Below, one piece after another: positions 1-5,910 of a stretch of 14,316 nucleotides of DNA. The translations under genes were made by a program, and so were the position numbers. The DNA comes from JAVBRU01 sp031547595 (GTDB taxonomy: Bacteria > Bacillota > Clostridia > Christensenellales > Aristaeellaceae). Location of the stretch: positions 1-14,316 of the forward strand of contig JAVBRU010000043.1 in the NCBI GenBank assembly GCA_031547595.1. Direction: 5' to 3'. Each line of letters opens with the position of its first letter. The first letter of the stretch is position 1. A model generated the notes under the pieces. That model saw nothing but the letters and a program-made list of their open reading frames with translations, did no database searches and was not told where the DNA came from.

Positions 1-2
1 TT

Positions 3-527
3 CAAAAGCGCGGCATGCTGGACGATACGCTGATTGCCATCGCCAGCGACCACGGCCAGGCAGAAACGCCCGAGGCCGTGCGGCTGGACAAGCTGCTGCA
101 GGCCGCCTGCGGCGCGCGTGCGCAATCACTCGGCATGGGTGCGTACATCTTTGGGGACGATTTGGCCGCTGCTGAGAGTTGTCTTCGCGCGCATGCCGAA
201 GACTGGTGTATCGCGCATATCTATACCGCCGGGGAGCTGCGGGCGCTGCACGCACCGCCGCATGTGCACCTGGCCGTAGAGGCGCAGCCCGGCACCTGCT
301 TTACCGATAAGGTGGAAGGGCATCTGGGTGATCATGGCTTTGCCGTCACCCACCCCGGCGCGAAAACGCTGCTGTGGCTATATGGCGCGGCATTCAAAAA
401 AGGCATTGCGCTGGACGCCTGCCACATCACCGATATTGCGCCCACACTGGCATACGCGATGGGGCTGCAGCTCCCGTCTGCGCAGGGCAAAATCCTGCGC
501 GAAACACTACAAAATACAAAGGACTGA
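3..527 (+). CDS. Alkaline-phosphatase-superfamily phosphodiesterase/nucleotide pyrophosphatase, C-terminal part
   Basis: The frame is open to the left edge, so the N-terminus, including the usual Thr/Ser nucleophile, lies outside the window. Visible family marks are a metal-binding SDHG at about nt 45-56, a second metal-site segment GDHGFAVTHPG around nt 324-356, and a closing DIAPTLAYAMGL stretch near nt 435-470. This order (SDHG, then H-G-x-x-H, then a D-I-x-P-T-L tail) is typical of type I phosphodiesterase/nucleotide pyrophosphatase and related phosphohydrolases of the alkaline phosphatase superfamily. Members hydrolyse phosphodiesters, nucleotides or phosphonates using two metal ions; the substrate cannot be told from this fragment. 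The stop lies 5 bp before the next start, so the gene leads an operon with the metallo-hydrolase and FRG genes. The internal ATG at nt 15 is unlikely to be the true start because homologous sequence continues upstream of it. Confidence 0.8.
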   Translation, partial: QKRGMLDDTLIAIASDHGQAETPEAVRLDKLLQAACGARAQSLGMGAYIFGDDLAAAESCLRAHAEDWCIAHIYTAGELRALHAPPHVHLAVEAQPGTCFTDKVEGHLGDHGFAVTHPGAKTLLWLYGAAFKKGIALDACHITDIAPTLAYAMGLQLPSAQGKILRETLQNTKD

Positions 528-532
528 ATGCC

Positions 533-1411
533 ATGGCCAGCATTGCTTCTGTAACGTACCTCCATCATTCGGGTTTTGCTGTTGCGGTAGATAGCACTTT
601 GCTGATATTCGATTATTGGCAGGGCGGGGTCGATCCACTGCCGGAGGATGCACGCATCACCGAGGCGGATTTTGCGAACTACAAGCAAATCCTGGTCTTT
701 GTTTCGCATATTCACGAGGATCATTACGACAGTGTGATCTACACCTGGGGGCAAAACAAGCAGCTGCCCATCACCTACGTGGTGTCGGACGACCTGCCCA
801 TCGGTGTGCGCGGCAAACGCATGAAGGCCGGGGACACGGTGAAGCTTGGCGAAGTGCAGGTGGCAGCCTATGATTCTACAGACGCGGGCGTGTCCTTTTA
901 TGTGACGGTCGGCGGGCTGCACATCTTCCACGCAGGGGATTTGAACCTCTGGCACTGGCGGGAGGAAAGCAGCCTTCGGGAAATTACCGCTGCCGAGAAC
1001 GCCTATTACGCCGCGGTGGAGCCCATTGCCGCATTGCCCATTGATATTGCGATGTTCCCGGTCGATCCGCGCCTGGGCGGGCTGTTTGACGCGGGGGCGA
1101 ACCATTTTATCTTGGATGTGAAGCCCCGTGTGTTCATCCCCATGCATTGGCAGGGCCGTGCAGAAGTGGCGCTGGACTATGCCCGGCGCACCCGCACCCG
1201 CTACACCGAGGTATTGGCGCTGACCATGCCGCGGGAGCGTGCGGAGCTGACCTTTGACGACGCTTCTTTGCACATCCAGGTGTTCACTGCCAGGGCCGAC
1301 GCGTTGATGCGCAAAAAAGTGCAGGAGGCAGCTGCTGAGGCTGAGGTCAAGCTGGATGCCTATGCGGCGGATGATCCATTCTCCGATACGGACTTGCCCG
1401 TCACTCTATAA
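533..1411 (+). CDS. MBL-fold (metallo-beta-lactamase superfamily) hydrolase
   Basis: This 292-residue protein is a metallo-beta-lactamase-fold hydrolase. The zinc-binding H-x-H-x-D-H motif is at residues 59-64 (SHIHEDHYD). A further metal-ligand segment, FHAGDLNLWHW, is at 132-142 and includes His133 and Asp136. The last ligand is His205 in FIPMHWQGR. The N-terminal strand (TYLHHSGFAV) is the usual opening of UlaG/YcjY-like MBL proteins. These enzymes are cytoplasmic metal-dependent hydrolases of lactones, phosphodiesters or other substrates; no signal peptide is seen and the substrate cannot be assigned. I chose the ATG at 533 because AAAGGA lies about 10 bases upstream and the fold begins directly after it; a longer in-frame extension would overlap the upstream gene. 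It sits 5 bp after the phosphodiesterase gene and 16 bp before the FRG gene. The acidic C-terminal tail, after about residue 265, is outside the core fold. Confidence 0.85.
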   Translation: MASIASVTYLHHSGFAVAVDSTLLIFDYWQGGVDPLPEDARITEADFANYKQILVFVSHIHEDHYDSVIYTWGQNKQLPITYVVSDDLPIGVRGKRMKAGDTVKLGEVQVAAYDSTDAGVSFYVTVGGLHIFHAGDLNLWHWREESSLREITAAENAYYAAVEPIAALPIDIAMFPVDPRLGGLFDAGANHFILDVKPRVFIPMHWQGRAEVALDYARRTRTRYTEVLALTMPRERAELTFDDASLHIQVFTARADALMRKKVQEAAAEAEVKLDAYAADDPFSDTDLPVTL

Positions 1412-1427
1412 ACCGAGGTGTACCACG

Positions 1428-2243
1428 ATGCAAGATACCATTATTAAGAGCTGGGACGAGCTGCAGGCCGCGATTTTTATCGATGTGTGGGACCCGGACA
1501 TCCTGCGCTACCGCGATAACTGCGTATATCGCGGCGCGTCCGATCAGCGCTGGGCGCTGTTGCCCTCGCTCAACCGCAACTGCGCGCACGACCTTACGCT
1601 GGAGCGTCAAATGCTGCGCAGCTTCAAAAAGTATGGCTATGCCGATTTGCAGCAGGTCACATCCTTCTGGCAGATGCTGGCCATGGCGCAGCAGTATGGC
1701 CTGCCCACGCGCCTCTTGGACTGGACGTATTCGCCGCTGGTCGCCGCGCACTTTGCCACGGAGGATATTTCTGCCTACGACCGGGACGGTGTGATCTGGT
1801 GTGCGCAGATAGAAAAGGTGAACGAACAGCTGCCCGAAAAGCTGAAAGCGCTGTTGCAGTCCGAGCGCGGGCACATATTCACCATGGAGATGCTGGACAA
1901 GGTGGGCGACCATTTTGATGCGCTGAATGCGCTGTCGGATACGCCCTTTGCTTTGTTTTTTGAGCCTGCCAGCGCCGTCAACCGCATTGCGAACCAGTAT
2001 GCGCTGTTTTCCATGTGCAGCGATGTCACCATGCAGGTAGACGCCATTCCGGTTGCCGGGGATTGCTTTCGCCGCATCATTATCCCCAAGGAAGTAAAGC
2101 TCGAAATCCGTGACAAGCTGGATTATATCAATATCTCCGAGCGCATGATCTACCCCGGCCTGGACGGCATCTGCCAGTGGATCACCCGCCGCTACGCCGC
2201 GCTGGGGCCGATGTATAATGTGCCCAAGGATGAACGAATGTAG
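1428..2243 (+). CDS. FRG domain-containing protein
   Basis: This 271-residue protein carries an FRG domain. The name-giving motif appears as YRG at residues 34-36, followed by a W-x-L-x-P-S-L-x-R segment (42-50). The hallmark block AQQYGLPTRLLDWT is at 87-100, followed by SPLVAAHFAT at 102-111. FRG domains occur in many bacterial and phage proteins, some next to defence or toxin genes, but their biochemical activity is not established to my knowledge. The start at 1428 has GAGGTG 8 bases upstream; a longer frame from 1356 would overlap the MBL gene by 56 bp and lacks a good ribosome-binding site. No signal peptide or membrane segment is visible, so it is probably cytoplasmic. It is the last gene of the AP-MBL-FRG operon. 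Only a weak 6-bp hairpin without a U-tract follows the stop (2244-2273). Confidence 0.85.
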   Translation: MQDTIIKSWDELQAAIFIDVWDPDILRYRDNCVYRGASDQRWALLPSLNRNCAHDLTLERQMLRSFKKYGYADLQQVTSFWQMLAMAQQYGLPTRLLDWTYSPLVAAHFATEDISAYDRDGVIWCAQIEKVNEQLPEKLKALLQSERGHIFTMEMLDKVGDHFDALNALSDTPFALFFEPASAVNRIANQYALFSMCSDVTMQVDAIPVAGDCFRRIIIPKEVKLEIRDKLDYINISERMIYPGLDGICQWITRRYAALGPMYNVPKDERM

Positions 2244-2276
2244 ATGGGTGCTGACGTACCAGTCAAAACCCATGGA

Positions 2277-2464
2277 TTAGTCGCTATCGTCATGAATGAA
2301 GTATCCTATGCTGCCGATCACCTTATCCTCGCTTTATAGTTCCACAACCCTTCTGCTGTTCTTGTTTTTCTACTCTTCAATCAGTTCTCTGACGTTTTCT
2401 TCCTCCATCGGACAAAATCCTCATATTTTGCTACTTTATCATCATGAAAAATAAGCATATACAT
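2277..2464 (-). pseudogene. Decayed small gene remnant (weak call)
   Basis: On the minus strand a good ribosome-binding site (GGAGG at 2475-2471) sits 6 bases before an ATG at 2464-2462. The frame (MYMLIFHDDKVAKYEDFVRW...) stops after 27 residues at 2381. Protein-like segments continue in other frames: MEEENVRELIEE, then EDKVIGSIGYFIHDDSD ending at a TAA at 2279-2277. This looks like a short gene broken by frameshifts, with its promoter side cut off by the inverted-repeat element that begins one base beyond its ribosome-binding site. I do not recognise a family. It could also be chance or a real 27-residue peptide. Together with the adjacent element it accounts for the gene-free stretch 2244-2640. 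Confidence 0.28.
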
Positions 2465-2476
2465 TTTTGTCCTCCG

Positions 2477-2637
2477 TTAGGGCGTGTTTCAAAAGTCATG
2501 CATCTTCGGGGTAATAAAGCGCCATTTCTGCGTTGTCAAACCTTAAAATAGCGATGCTATTTCGGCGGTTTTCCGCCTTGAACTGGCGCTTTATCCCCGC
2601 GAAGCTGCACGTACCGGACTTTTGAAACACACCCTAA
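2477..2637. mobile_element. MITE-like palindromic element, no transposase
   Basis: The ends are a near-perfect inverted repeat: TTA then GGGYGTGTTTCAAAAGTC at the left (2477-2497), and its reverse complement at the right (2617-2637), with one mismatch in 21 positions. Subterminal blocks also pair: GCAnCTTCG and ATAAAGCGCCAnTTC from the left arm recur in the reverse complement of the right arm. The centre holds AAATAGC-GAT-GCTATTT (2546-2562) and GGCGG-TTTT-CCGCC (2564-2577). The 161-bp unit therefore folds on itself from end to end. If the element proper starts at GGG, both flanks show TA, consistent with a TA target duplication as in IS630/mariner-like or some IS5-group elements; the family is not resolved. 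It is too short to code for a transposase. It ends three bases beyond the birA stop and could act as that gene's terminator. Confidence 0.65.
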
Positions 2638-2640
2638 GAG

Positions 2641-3384
2641 TCATGGATGGGCAACCGTGCTGCTGCGAAGGCTGACCTCGCCCATACGCAGCACCTGTTC
2701 CCCCTGATCTGTAACAATCCGCAAGCCGCCCTGTGCATCCACGCCCAAAACACGGGCGGTTTTCATTTGCCCGTCCTGCTCAAAGCAAATCTCCCGCCCC
2801 CGCAGCAGCATCCGCTGCTCATAAGCTGACATCAGGCCGGGCTCGTTCACATGCGCCGCCCAATGCAGCAGGCGATTGATGATGCCCGCCGCCACGTCTT
2901 CGGCAGGCACAGGGGTGTTCACCGCGCCTGCCACATCCTGCACCTTCGGGTCAAAGGCGCTTTGCGGGGTGTTGAGGTTGAGGCCGATGCCCATCACCAC
3001 GCTGTTTTCCACCATTTCGCCCAATATGCCGCACACTTTTTTGCCGTCCACAAACAGGTCATTCACCCATTTGATGCCCGGCTGGCAGATATTAAGCGCT
3101 TCCAGCGCCTCGCACACCGCCACTGCCGCAGCGGGGGTGTACAACATTTTTTCTTCTATTGTGCCGCCCTCCAGCACCGTGCTCAAATACAGCCCCTGGG
3201 GCGAAGAAAAGCTGCGCCCCAGTCGTCCGCGCCCGGCGGTTTGCGAAAGGGCGATCAGCGTATCCCCATGCCGCGCCTCTTCGCTGCGCACCCGCTGCTT
3301 TAATACTGCGTTGGTGGAGGTCACAAGCCCCTGCACCTTGATTGTGATACCCGGCACCAGCGCCTGCAAACGCGCAATATCCAT
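2641..3384 (-). CDS. birA: Biotin--[acetyl-CoA-carboxylase] ligase, short form without HTH
   Basis: This 247-residue enzyme activates biotin with ATP and attaches it to a lysine of biotin carboxyl carrier proteins in the cytoplasm. Family motifs: TSTN at residues 22-25, the biotinyl-AMP-binding GRGRLGR loop at 51-57, KWVNDL at 105-110 (usually KWPNDL/I), and KKVCGIL with the conserved lysine near 115-116. GIGLNLN follows at 132-138. The C-terminal SH3-like domain spans roughly 195-240. The N-terminal winged-helix DNA-binding domain of bifunctional BirA is absent, so this is the monofunctional type and should not itself repress biotin genes. GGGAGG lies about 8 bases before the ATG. It is transcribed divergently from hpf, with 176 bp between the start codons. 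The stop is only 3 bp from the MITE-like element, so the last residues might have been altered by the insertion. Confidence 0.92.
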   Translation of the reverse strand: MDIARLQALVPGITIKVQGLVTSTNAVLKQRVRSEEARHGDTLIALSQTAGRGRLGRSFSSPQGLYLSTVLEGGTIEEKMLYTPAAAVAVCEALEALNICQPGIKWVNDLFVDGKKVCGILGEMVENSVVMGIGLNLNTPQSAFDPKVQDVAGAVNTPVPAEDVAAGIINRLLHWAAHVNEPGLMSAYEQRMLLRGREICFEQDGQMKTARVLGVDAQGGLRIVTDQGEQVLRMGEVSLRSSTVAHP

Positions 3385-3453
3385 GGCCCGTCCTCCCTTT
3401 CTTTTCTGATGGTAGCATGCGATCGGAAATTTTACAAGGCAAATTCTTTCGTT

Positions 3454-3481
3454 GCAGGAGTTTTGCTTATCGATGTCGTAT
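3454..3481 (+). promoter_or_regulatory. Candidate sigma-H-like promoter of hpf
   Basis: GCAGGAGTT (3454-3462), a 12-base spacer and GTCGTAT (3475-3481) resemble the Bacillus sigma-H pattern RnAGGAwWW-n11/12-RnnGAAT, with one mismatch in each box. In Bacillus subtilis the hpf orthologue is known to be read from sigma-B and sigma-H promoters, which motivated the search. No convincing sigma-A promoter with normal spacing is visible between 3385 and 3560. This is an inference from pattern only. Confidence 0.3.
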
Positions 3482-3560
3482 TATACCATCAGAGGGGATA
3501 AAGTGGAACAGAATAGGCCGGCAGGGGCCGGCAGCACCAATACGAGAGGAGCATTCTACC

Positions 3561-4103
3561 ATGAAGACTACCATTACCGCTAAAAACATGGTTGTAACCC
3601 CCGGTATTACGCAGCGCATCACTCAGAAAACCGCGACCATGGGGCGCTATTTGAAGCCCGAAACCGAAATGATCGTCCGCCTGCGCAGGGAGCATAATGG
3701 CCGCCGCGTTTGCGAAATCACCGTGCCGATGGGCAGTGTGACGCTGCGCGCCGAGTCCTCCAGCGACGATAACCTGTATATGAGCATCGATGACGCCCTT
3801 GCCAAGCTGGAAAAGCAGATTTTGCGCCACCGCACGAAGCTCGAAAAGCGCCTTCGCGAAGACGCCTACGCCAACCTCGTGCCCGAATACATCGAAGAGC
3901 CCGCCGAGAACGAAGACCCTGCCCGCAAGATCGTACGCAACAAGGTGTTCCCCGTGCGCCCCATGTCTGTAGAGGACGCGATTTTCCAGATGGAGTTATT
4001 GGGACATTCCTTCTTCGTGTTTGTCAATGCCGAAACAGAGAGCACCAATGTGCTGTATCTGCGCAAAGACGGCAACCTGGGCCTTATGGTGCCCGAAGAG
4101 TAA
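3561..4103 (+). CDS. hpf: Long-form ribosome hibernation promoting factor
   Basis: This 180-residue protein is the long HPF (RaiA/YvyD) type that dimerises 70S ribosomes into inactive 100S particles in stationary phase or stress. The N-terminal S30AE-type domain covers about residues 1-100, with DNLYMSIDDALAKLEKQI (70-87) as the typical helix start, and a basic stretch HRTKLEKRLRE follows at 90-100. An acidic linker (about 110-122) leads to the C-terminal dimerisation domain from about 123, with VRNKVFPVRPMSVEDAIFQMELLGH (125-149; family usually K-x-F-x-x-K-P-M) and the FFVFVNAETESTNVLYLRKDGNLGLM region (151-176). The ATG at 3561 has GAGAGGA 10 bases upstream; earlier in-frame starts give a low-complexity extension not seen in the family. 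A strong terminator follows 17 bp after the stop, so it is probably monocistronic. Confidence 0.93.
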   Translation: MKTTITAKNMVVTPGITQRITQKTATMGRYLKPETEMIVRLRREHNGRRVCEITVPMGSVTLRAESSSDDNLYMSIDDALAKLEKQILRHRTKLEKRLREDAYANLVPEYIEEPAENEDPARKIVRNKVFPVRPMSVEDAIFQMELLGHSFFVFVNAETESTNVLYLRKDGNLGLMVPEE

Positions 4104-4120
4104 ACTTTATTTTATCGATC

Positions 4121-4160
4121 GCCCAGCCGGGAACAAATTGCCCGGCTGGGCATCTTTTTT
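4121..4160 (+). terminator. Rho-independent terminator of hpf
   Basis: A perfect 11-bp stem GCCCAGCCGGG / CCCGGCTGGGC (4121-4131 and 4141-4151) with a 9-base loop is followed by ATCTTTTTT. It lies 17 bp after the hpf stop. Confidence 0.93.
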
Positions 4161-4178
4161 GAGCAGAAACGAAAAATC

Positions 4179-4204
4179 GGGAACCTTTTATTTTCGCATC
4201 CGTA
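4179..4204 (+). promoter_or_regulatory. Candidate ECF-sigma-type promoter of the secreted tandem-domain gene
   Basis: GGGAAC (4179-4184), exactly 16 bases and CGTA (4201-4204) resemble ECF promoters such as the sigma-W pattern TGAAAC-N16-CGTA (4 of 6 bases in the first box, full second box). A start site near 4211 would give a leader of about 30 bases. No sigma-A-type pair is evident between the hpf terminator and the gene. Pattern-based inference only. Confidence 0.33.
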
Positions 4205-4243
4205 TTAGTAGTGGAACCTGAAAATGAAAGGAAGATAGAAACC

Positions 4244-5128
4244 ATGAAAAAACTGATTGTTGCCGCCCTGTGCACCGTGTTGCTTTTAAACCTGATGGGT
4301 GCTGGCACTGCCGAAAATACCAGCCTGCAGCTGCCTAACCCCTTTGTGGAATATACCTCAATGGAGGAGGCCGTGGCCGCGGCGGGGTTTGATATGGCTG
4401 TGCCGGAAACGCTGTTTGATATGCCCATTGCGCTCATCCGCGTGATGGAAGACAAGCTGATCGAAGTGGTTTATGACGGCGGCGGCCAGAAAATCACGCT
4501 GCGCAAAGCCCCCGGTGAGAGCGACATCAGCGGCGATTACACGCTGTACTCCTGGCTGGAAGTGGCCAATGTGGACGGCAAGGCCGTGACCTTTAAAGGT
4601 GCTGACGGCGCAATCACCGTGGCGTTGTGGGCAGTGGATGGCTACTCCTACGCCGTGCGTGCCGAGGTGGCGCTTGACCGGGAGCTGATGGAGAGCGTCA
4701 TTGATTCTATCGATGCGCTCCATGGCGGCCTGATCGGCCTGCCCAATCCCTTTGTGCCCTGCGATACGCTGGCCGATGCAGCAGCAGTGGCCGGGTTTGC
4801 GCTTGCCTTGCCGCTCAATATTGCGGACAGCCAATGCACCATCAGCGCGATCGCGGATTCTATGATTCAAATCGTCTGCACCCTGGAAAAGGGCGAACTG
4901 TGCATCCACAAAGCCATAGACGACAGCGACATCAGCGGCGATTATACCGTGTATGCGCAGGAAGATGTGATCACTGTGAATGATGCGGCGATCACGCTGA
5001 AGGGCAACGACGGCAATGTCATCGTAGCCACCTGGACGGATGGCGAATATGCTTACGCCCTGCGCATGGCCGAGGGCATGAGTGCGGATGAATGGCAGCC
5101 GCTGCTGACTGCATGTGTGAATTTGTAA
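4244..5128 (+). CDS. Secreted protein with two tandem copies of one uncharacterised domain
   Basis: This 294-residue protein begins with a signal peptide: charged MKK, a hydrophobic core to about residue 18 and a probable cut after AGTA (residue 23). No lipobox cysteine is placed correctly, so it is expected to be exported rather than lipid-anchored. The mature part is a duplication. Repeat 1 (about 30-157) and repeat 2 (about 166-292) both start LPNPFV, then have a helix-like E/D-A-A-x-A-G-F segment, an I-x-I/V-V strand, SDISGDYT (93-100, 228-235), a lysine-rich TFKGADG/TLKGNDG strand and a closing Y-A-V/L-R. The layout recalls DUF4367-like domains of Firmicutes, but I cannot assign one firmly. 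The ATG at 4244 has AAAGGAAG upstream, and the signal peptide fixes the start. A 20-bp DNA match joins the two repeats (4520-4539 and 4925-4944). Function unknown. Confidence 0.8.
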   Translation: MKKLIVAALCTVLLLNLMGAGTAENTSLQLPNPFVEYTSMEEAVAAAGFDMAVPETLFDMPIALIRVMEDKLIEVVYDGGGQKITLRKAPGESDISGDYTLYSWLEVANVDGKAVTFKGADGAITVALWAVDGYSYAVRAEVALDRELMESVIDSIDALHGGLIGLPNPFVPCDTLADAAAVAGFALALPLNIADSQCTISAIADSMIQIVCTLEKGELCIHKAIDDSDISGDYTVYAQEDVITVNDAAITLKGNDGNVIVATWTDGEYAYALRMAEGMSADEWQPLLTACVNL

Positions 5129-5172
5129 CGAACCCAAAGCCGTAAAATAGGGGGCGTACCAAAGGGCAACCC

Positions 5173-5200
5173 AAAATTCCCCTCCTATGAGGGGAATTTT
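5173..5200 (+). terminator. Terminator hairpin after the secreted tandem-domain gene
   Basis: A perfect 12-bp stem AAAATTCCCCTC / GAGGGGAATTTT with a CTAT loop, 45 bp after the stop. It is A/T-flanked on both sides and so may work in both directions, also stopping transcription from the convergent XRE gene. Confidence 0.8.
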
Positions 5201-5218
5201 AATTATGTCTCTTGCACC

Positions 5219-5242
5219 GCTCTAATCAGACATCATTAGAGC
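5219..5242 (-). terminator. Stem-loop just after the XRE gene
   Basis: GCTCTAAT / ATTAGAGC form a perfect 8-bp stem with an 8-base loop, starting 2 bp beyond the XRE stop codon. There is no U-tract on either side, so termination is less certain; the 5173-5200 hairpin beyond it is the better terminator. Confidence 0.45.
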
Positions 5243-5244
5243 TA

Positions 5245-5502
5245 CTACTCCTTGAACTTCTCTTCCAGCCCAGCAAAAAAATCAGCATAATCGCATTTGT
5301 AAAGCACCTTGAGTGCCACCAGCATGCTGACTGGCACATTCAGGCGGTTCAGCTCTATCATGGATAGCCGCGCACGCGAGATGTTCACTCCCATCGTTTG
5401 CAGTTGAATAGCCGCATATTTTTGTGTCATTTTGGCTGCCTTGCGCAGCCGCGCCAGATTGCCCGCGATGCTCATATCCTCTATCAGGTATTGCTTTTCC
5501 AT
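5245..5502 (-). CDS. Small XRE-family helix-turn-helix regulator
   Basis: This 85-residue protein is almost entirely one Cro/C1-type helix-turn-helix domain: GNLARLRKAAKMTQKYAAIQLQ (14-35) supplies helices 1-2, VNISRARLSMIE (39-50) the recognition helix, and VPVSMLVALKVLYKCDYADFF (56-76) the closing helices. Such small regulators usually bind palindromic operators as dimers and often control their own gene and a divergent neighbour. The 112-bp gap to the divergent cysteine-rich gene contains a near-perfect 16-bp palindrome (5573-5588), a reasonable candidate site. The start has a G-rich sequence (GGGGGGATGTAGG) upstream as ribosome-binding site. No partner toxin is visible. The exact target and signal are unknown. 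Confidence 0.8.
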   Translation of the reverse strand: MEKQYLIEDMSIAGNLARLRKAAKMTQKYAAIQLQTMGVNISRARLSMIELNRLNVPVSMLVALKVLYKCDYADFFAGLEEKFKE

Positions 5503-5531
5503 CCTACATCCCCCCGATTGCCTATCACCAG

Positions 5532-5560
5532 TTGCATTTGTGTTCAGTATATGGTAAAAT
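5532..5560 (+). promoter_or_regulatory. Sigma-A-type promoter of the cysteine-rich small protein gene
   Basis: TTGCAT (5532-5537), 17-base spacer, TAAAAT (5555-5560). It points to the gene at 5615, giving a leader of about 48 bases that contains the palindrome. On the opposite strand a TATACT (5551-5546) could be the -10 of the XRE gene, so the two promoters would overlap; that one has no good -35. Confidence 0.5.
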
Positions 5561-5572
5561 GCGATTTACTCG

Positions 5573-5588
5573 GCCTATGTACATGGGC
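5573..5588. promoter_or_regulatory. Candidate operator palindrome between XRE and cysteine-rich genes
   Basis: GCCTATGTACATGGGC is symmetric at 7 of 8 paired positions, with a perfect ATGTACAT core at 5577-5584. It lies about 12-28 bases after the forward -10 box, where a bound repressor would block transcription, and just upstream of the XRE promoter region. Assigning it to the XRE protein is inference. Confidence 0.4.
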
Positions 5589-5614
5589 ATTCGGAAAGGA
5601 AATGTGATATTTCT

Positions 5615-5815
5615 ATGGAATGTGAATTAGAGGTTTGCATTTACAACCACGATTGGCACTGCAAACTGCAAAAAGTCTCTATCAATTCGTTGGGCATGTG
5701 CGAAGCATGCATCACTGTGTACTTGGATAAGCAGTGGTTGGATGGAGAAAGGCAAAGGCAACTGGCTGATTTAGAAAAGCAGGATGCCGGGGAAGGCCTT
5801 GACGCCCCCAACTAG
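5615..5815 (+). CDS. Small cysteine-rich protein, possibly metal-binding (DUF1540-like spacing)
   Basis: This 66-residue protein has five cysteines in its first half at 3, 8, 16, 29 and 32 (C-x4-C-x7-C-x12-C-x2-C), with the pattern C-x4-C-x-Y-N followed by C-x-L-x-x-V-x-I. This recalls the small zinc-ribbon-like DUF1540 family but is not a clean match. The motif INSLGMCEACITV (23-35) looks conserved in clostridial small proteins that I recall only as hypothetical. The C-terminal 25 residues are charged and probably helical (DGERQRQLADLEKQ). A GGAAAGGA ribosome-binding site lies 14 bases before the ATG, slightly far. It is divergent from the XRE gene and followed by its own terminator (5840-5866). 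Function unknown. Confidence 0.65.
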   Translation: MECELEVCIYNHDWHCKLQKVSINSLGMCEACITVYLDKQWLDGERQRQLADLEKQDAGEGLDAPN

Positions 5816-5839
5816 CGAACTATTTACAACGATTTTTCC

Positions 5840-5866
5840 AAAAAGGCTGTTCAATCGTGCCTTTTT
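5840..5866 (+). terminator. Terminator of the cysteine-rich gene, abutting the fba promoter
   Basis: AAAAAGGC / GCCTTTTT form a perfect 8-bp stem (5840-5847 and 5859-5866) with an 11-base loop; the U-tract is part of the stem. The TATAAT of the next promoter starts 5 bases later, so the fba promoter region overlaps this terminator. Confidence 0.75.
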
Positions 5867-5876
5867 GCGGTATAAT
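5848..5876 (+). promoter_or_regulatory. Probable fba promoter
   Basis: A perfect -10 box TATAAT at 5871-5876 lies 35 bases before the fba start. The -35 (TGTTCA at 5848-5853, 17-base spacing) is poor and falls in the loop of the preceding terminator. Confidence 0.5.
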
Positions 5877-5910
5877 CATTTGGATATGTATTTCAAGGAG
5901 GACGAACACC

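Noticed and set aside
332..1273. Long minus-strand open frame opposite the MBL gene
   Set aside because: It is a GC-rich shadow frame of real plus-strand genes with clear motifs.
2244..2273. ATGGGT/ACCCAT hairpin as terminator of the FRG operon
   Set aside because: Only 6 bp with an 18-base loop and no U-tract.
3417..3560. Longer hpf start with 48 extra residues
   Set aside because: The extension crosses the promoter region, has no family support, and a good ribosome-binding site precedes the ATG at 3561.
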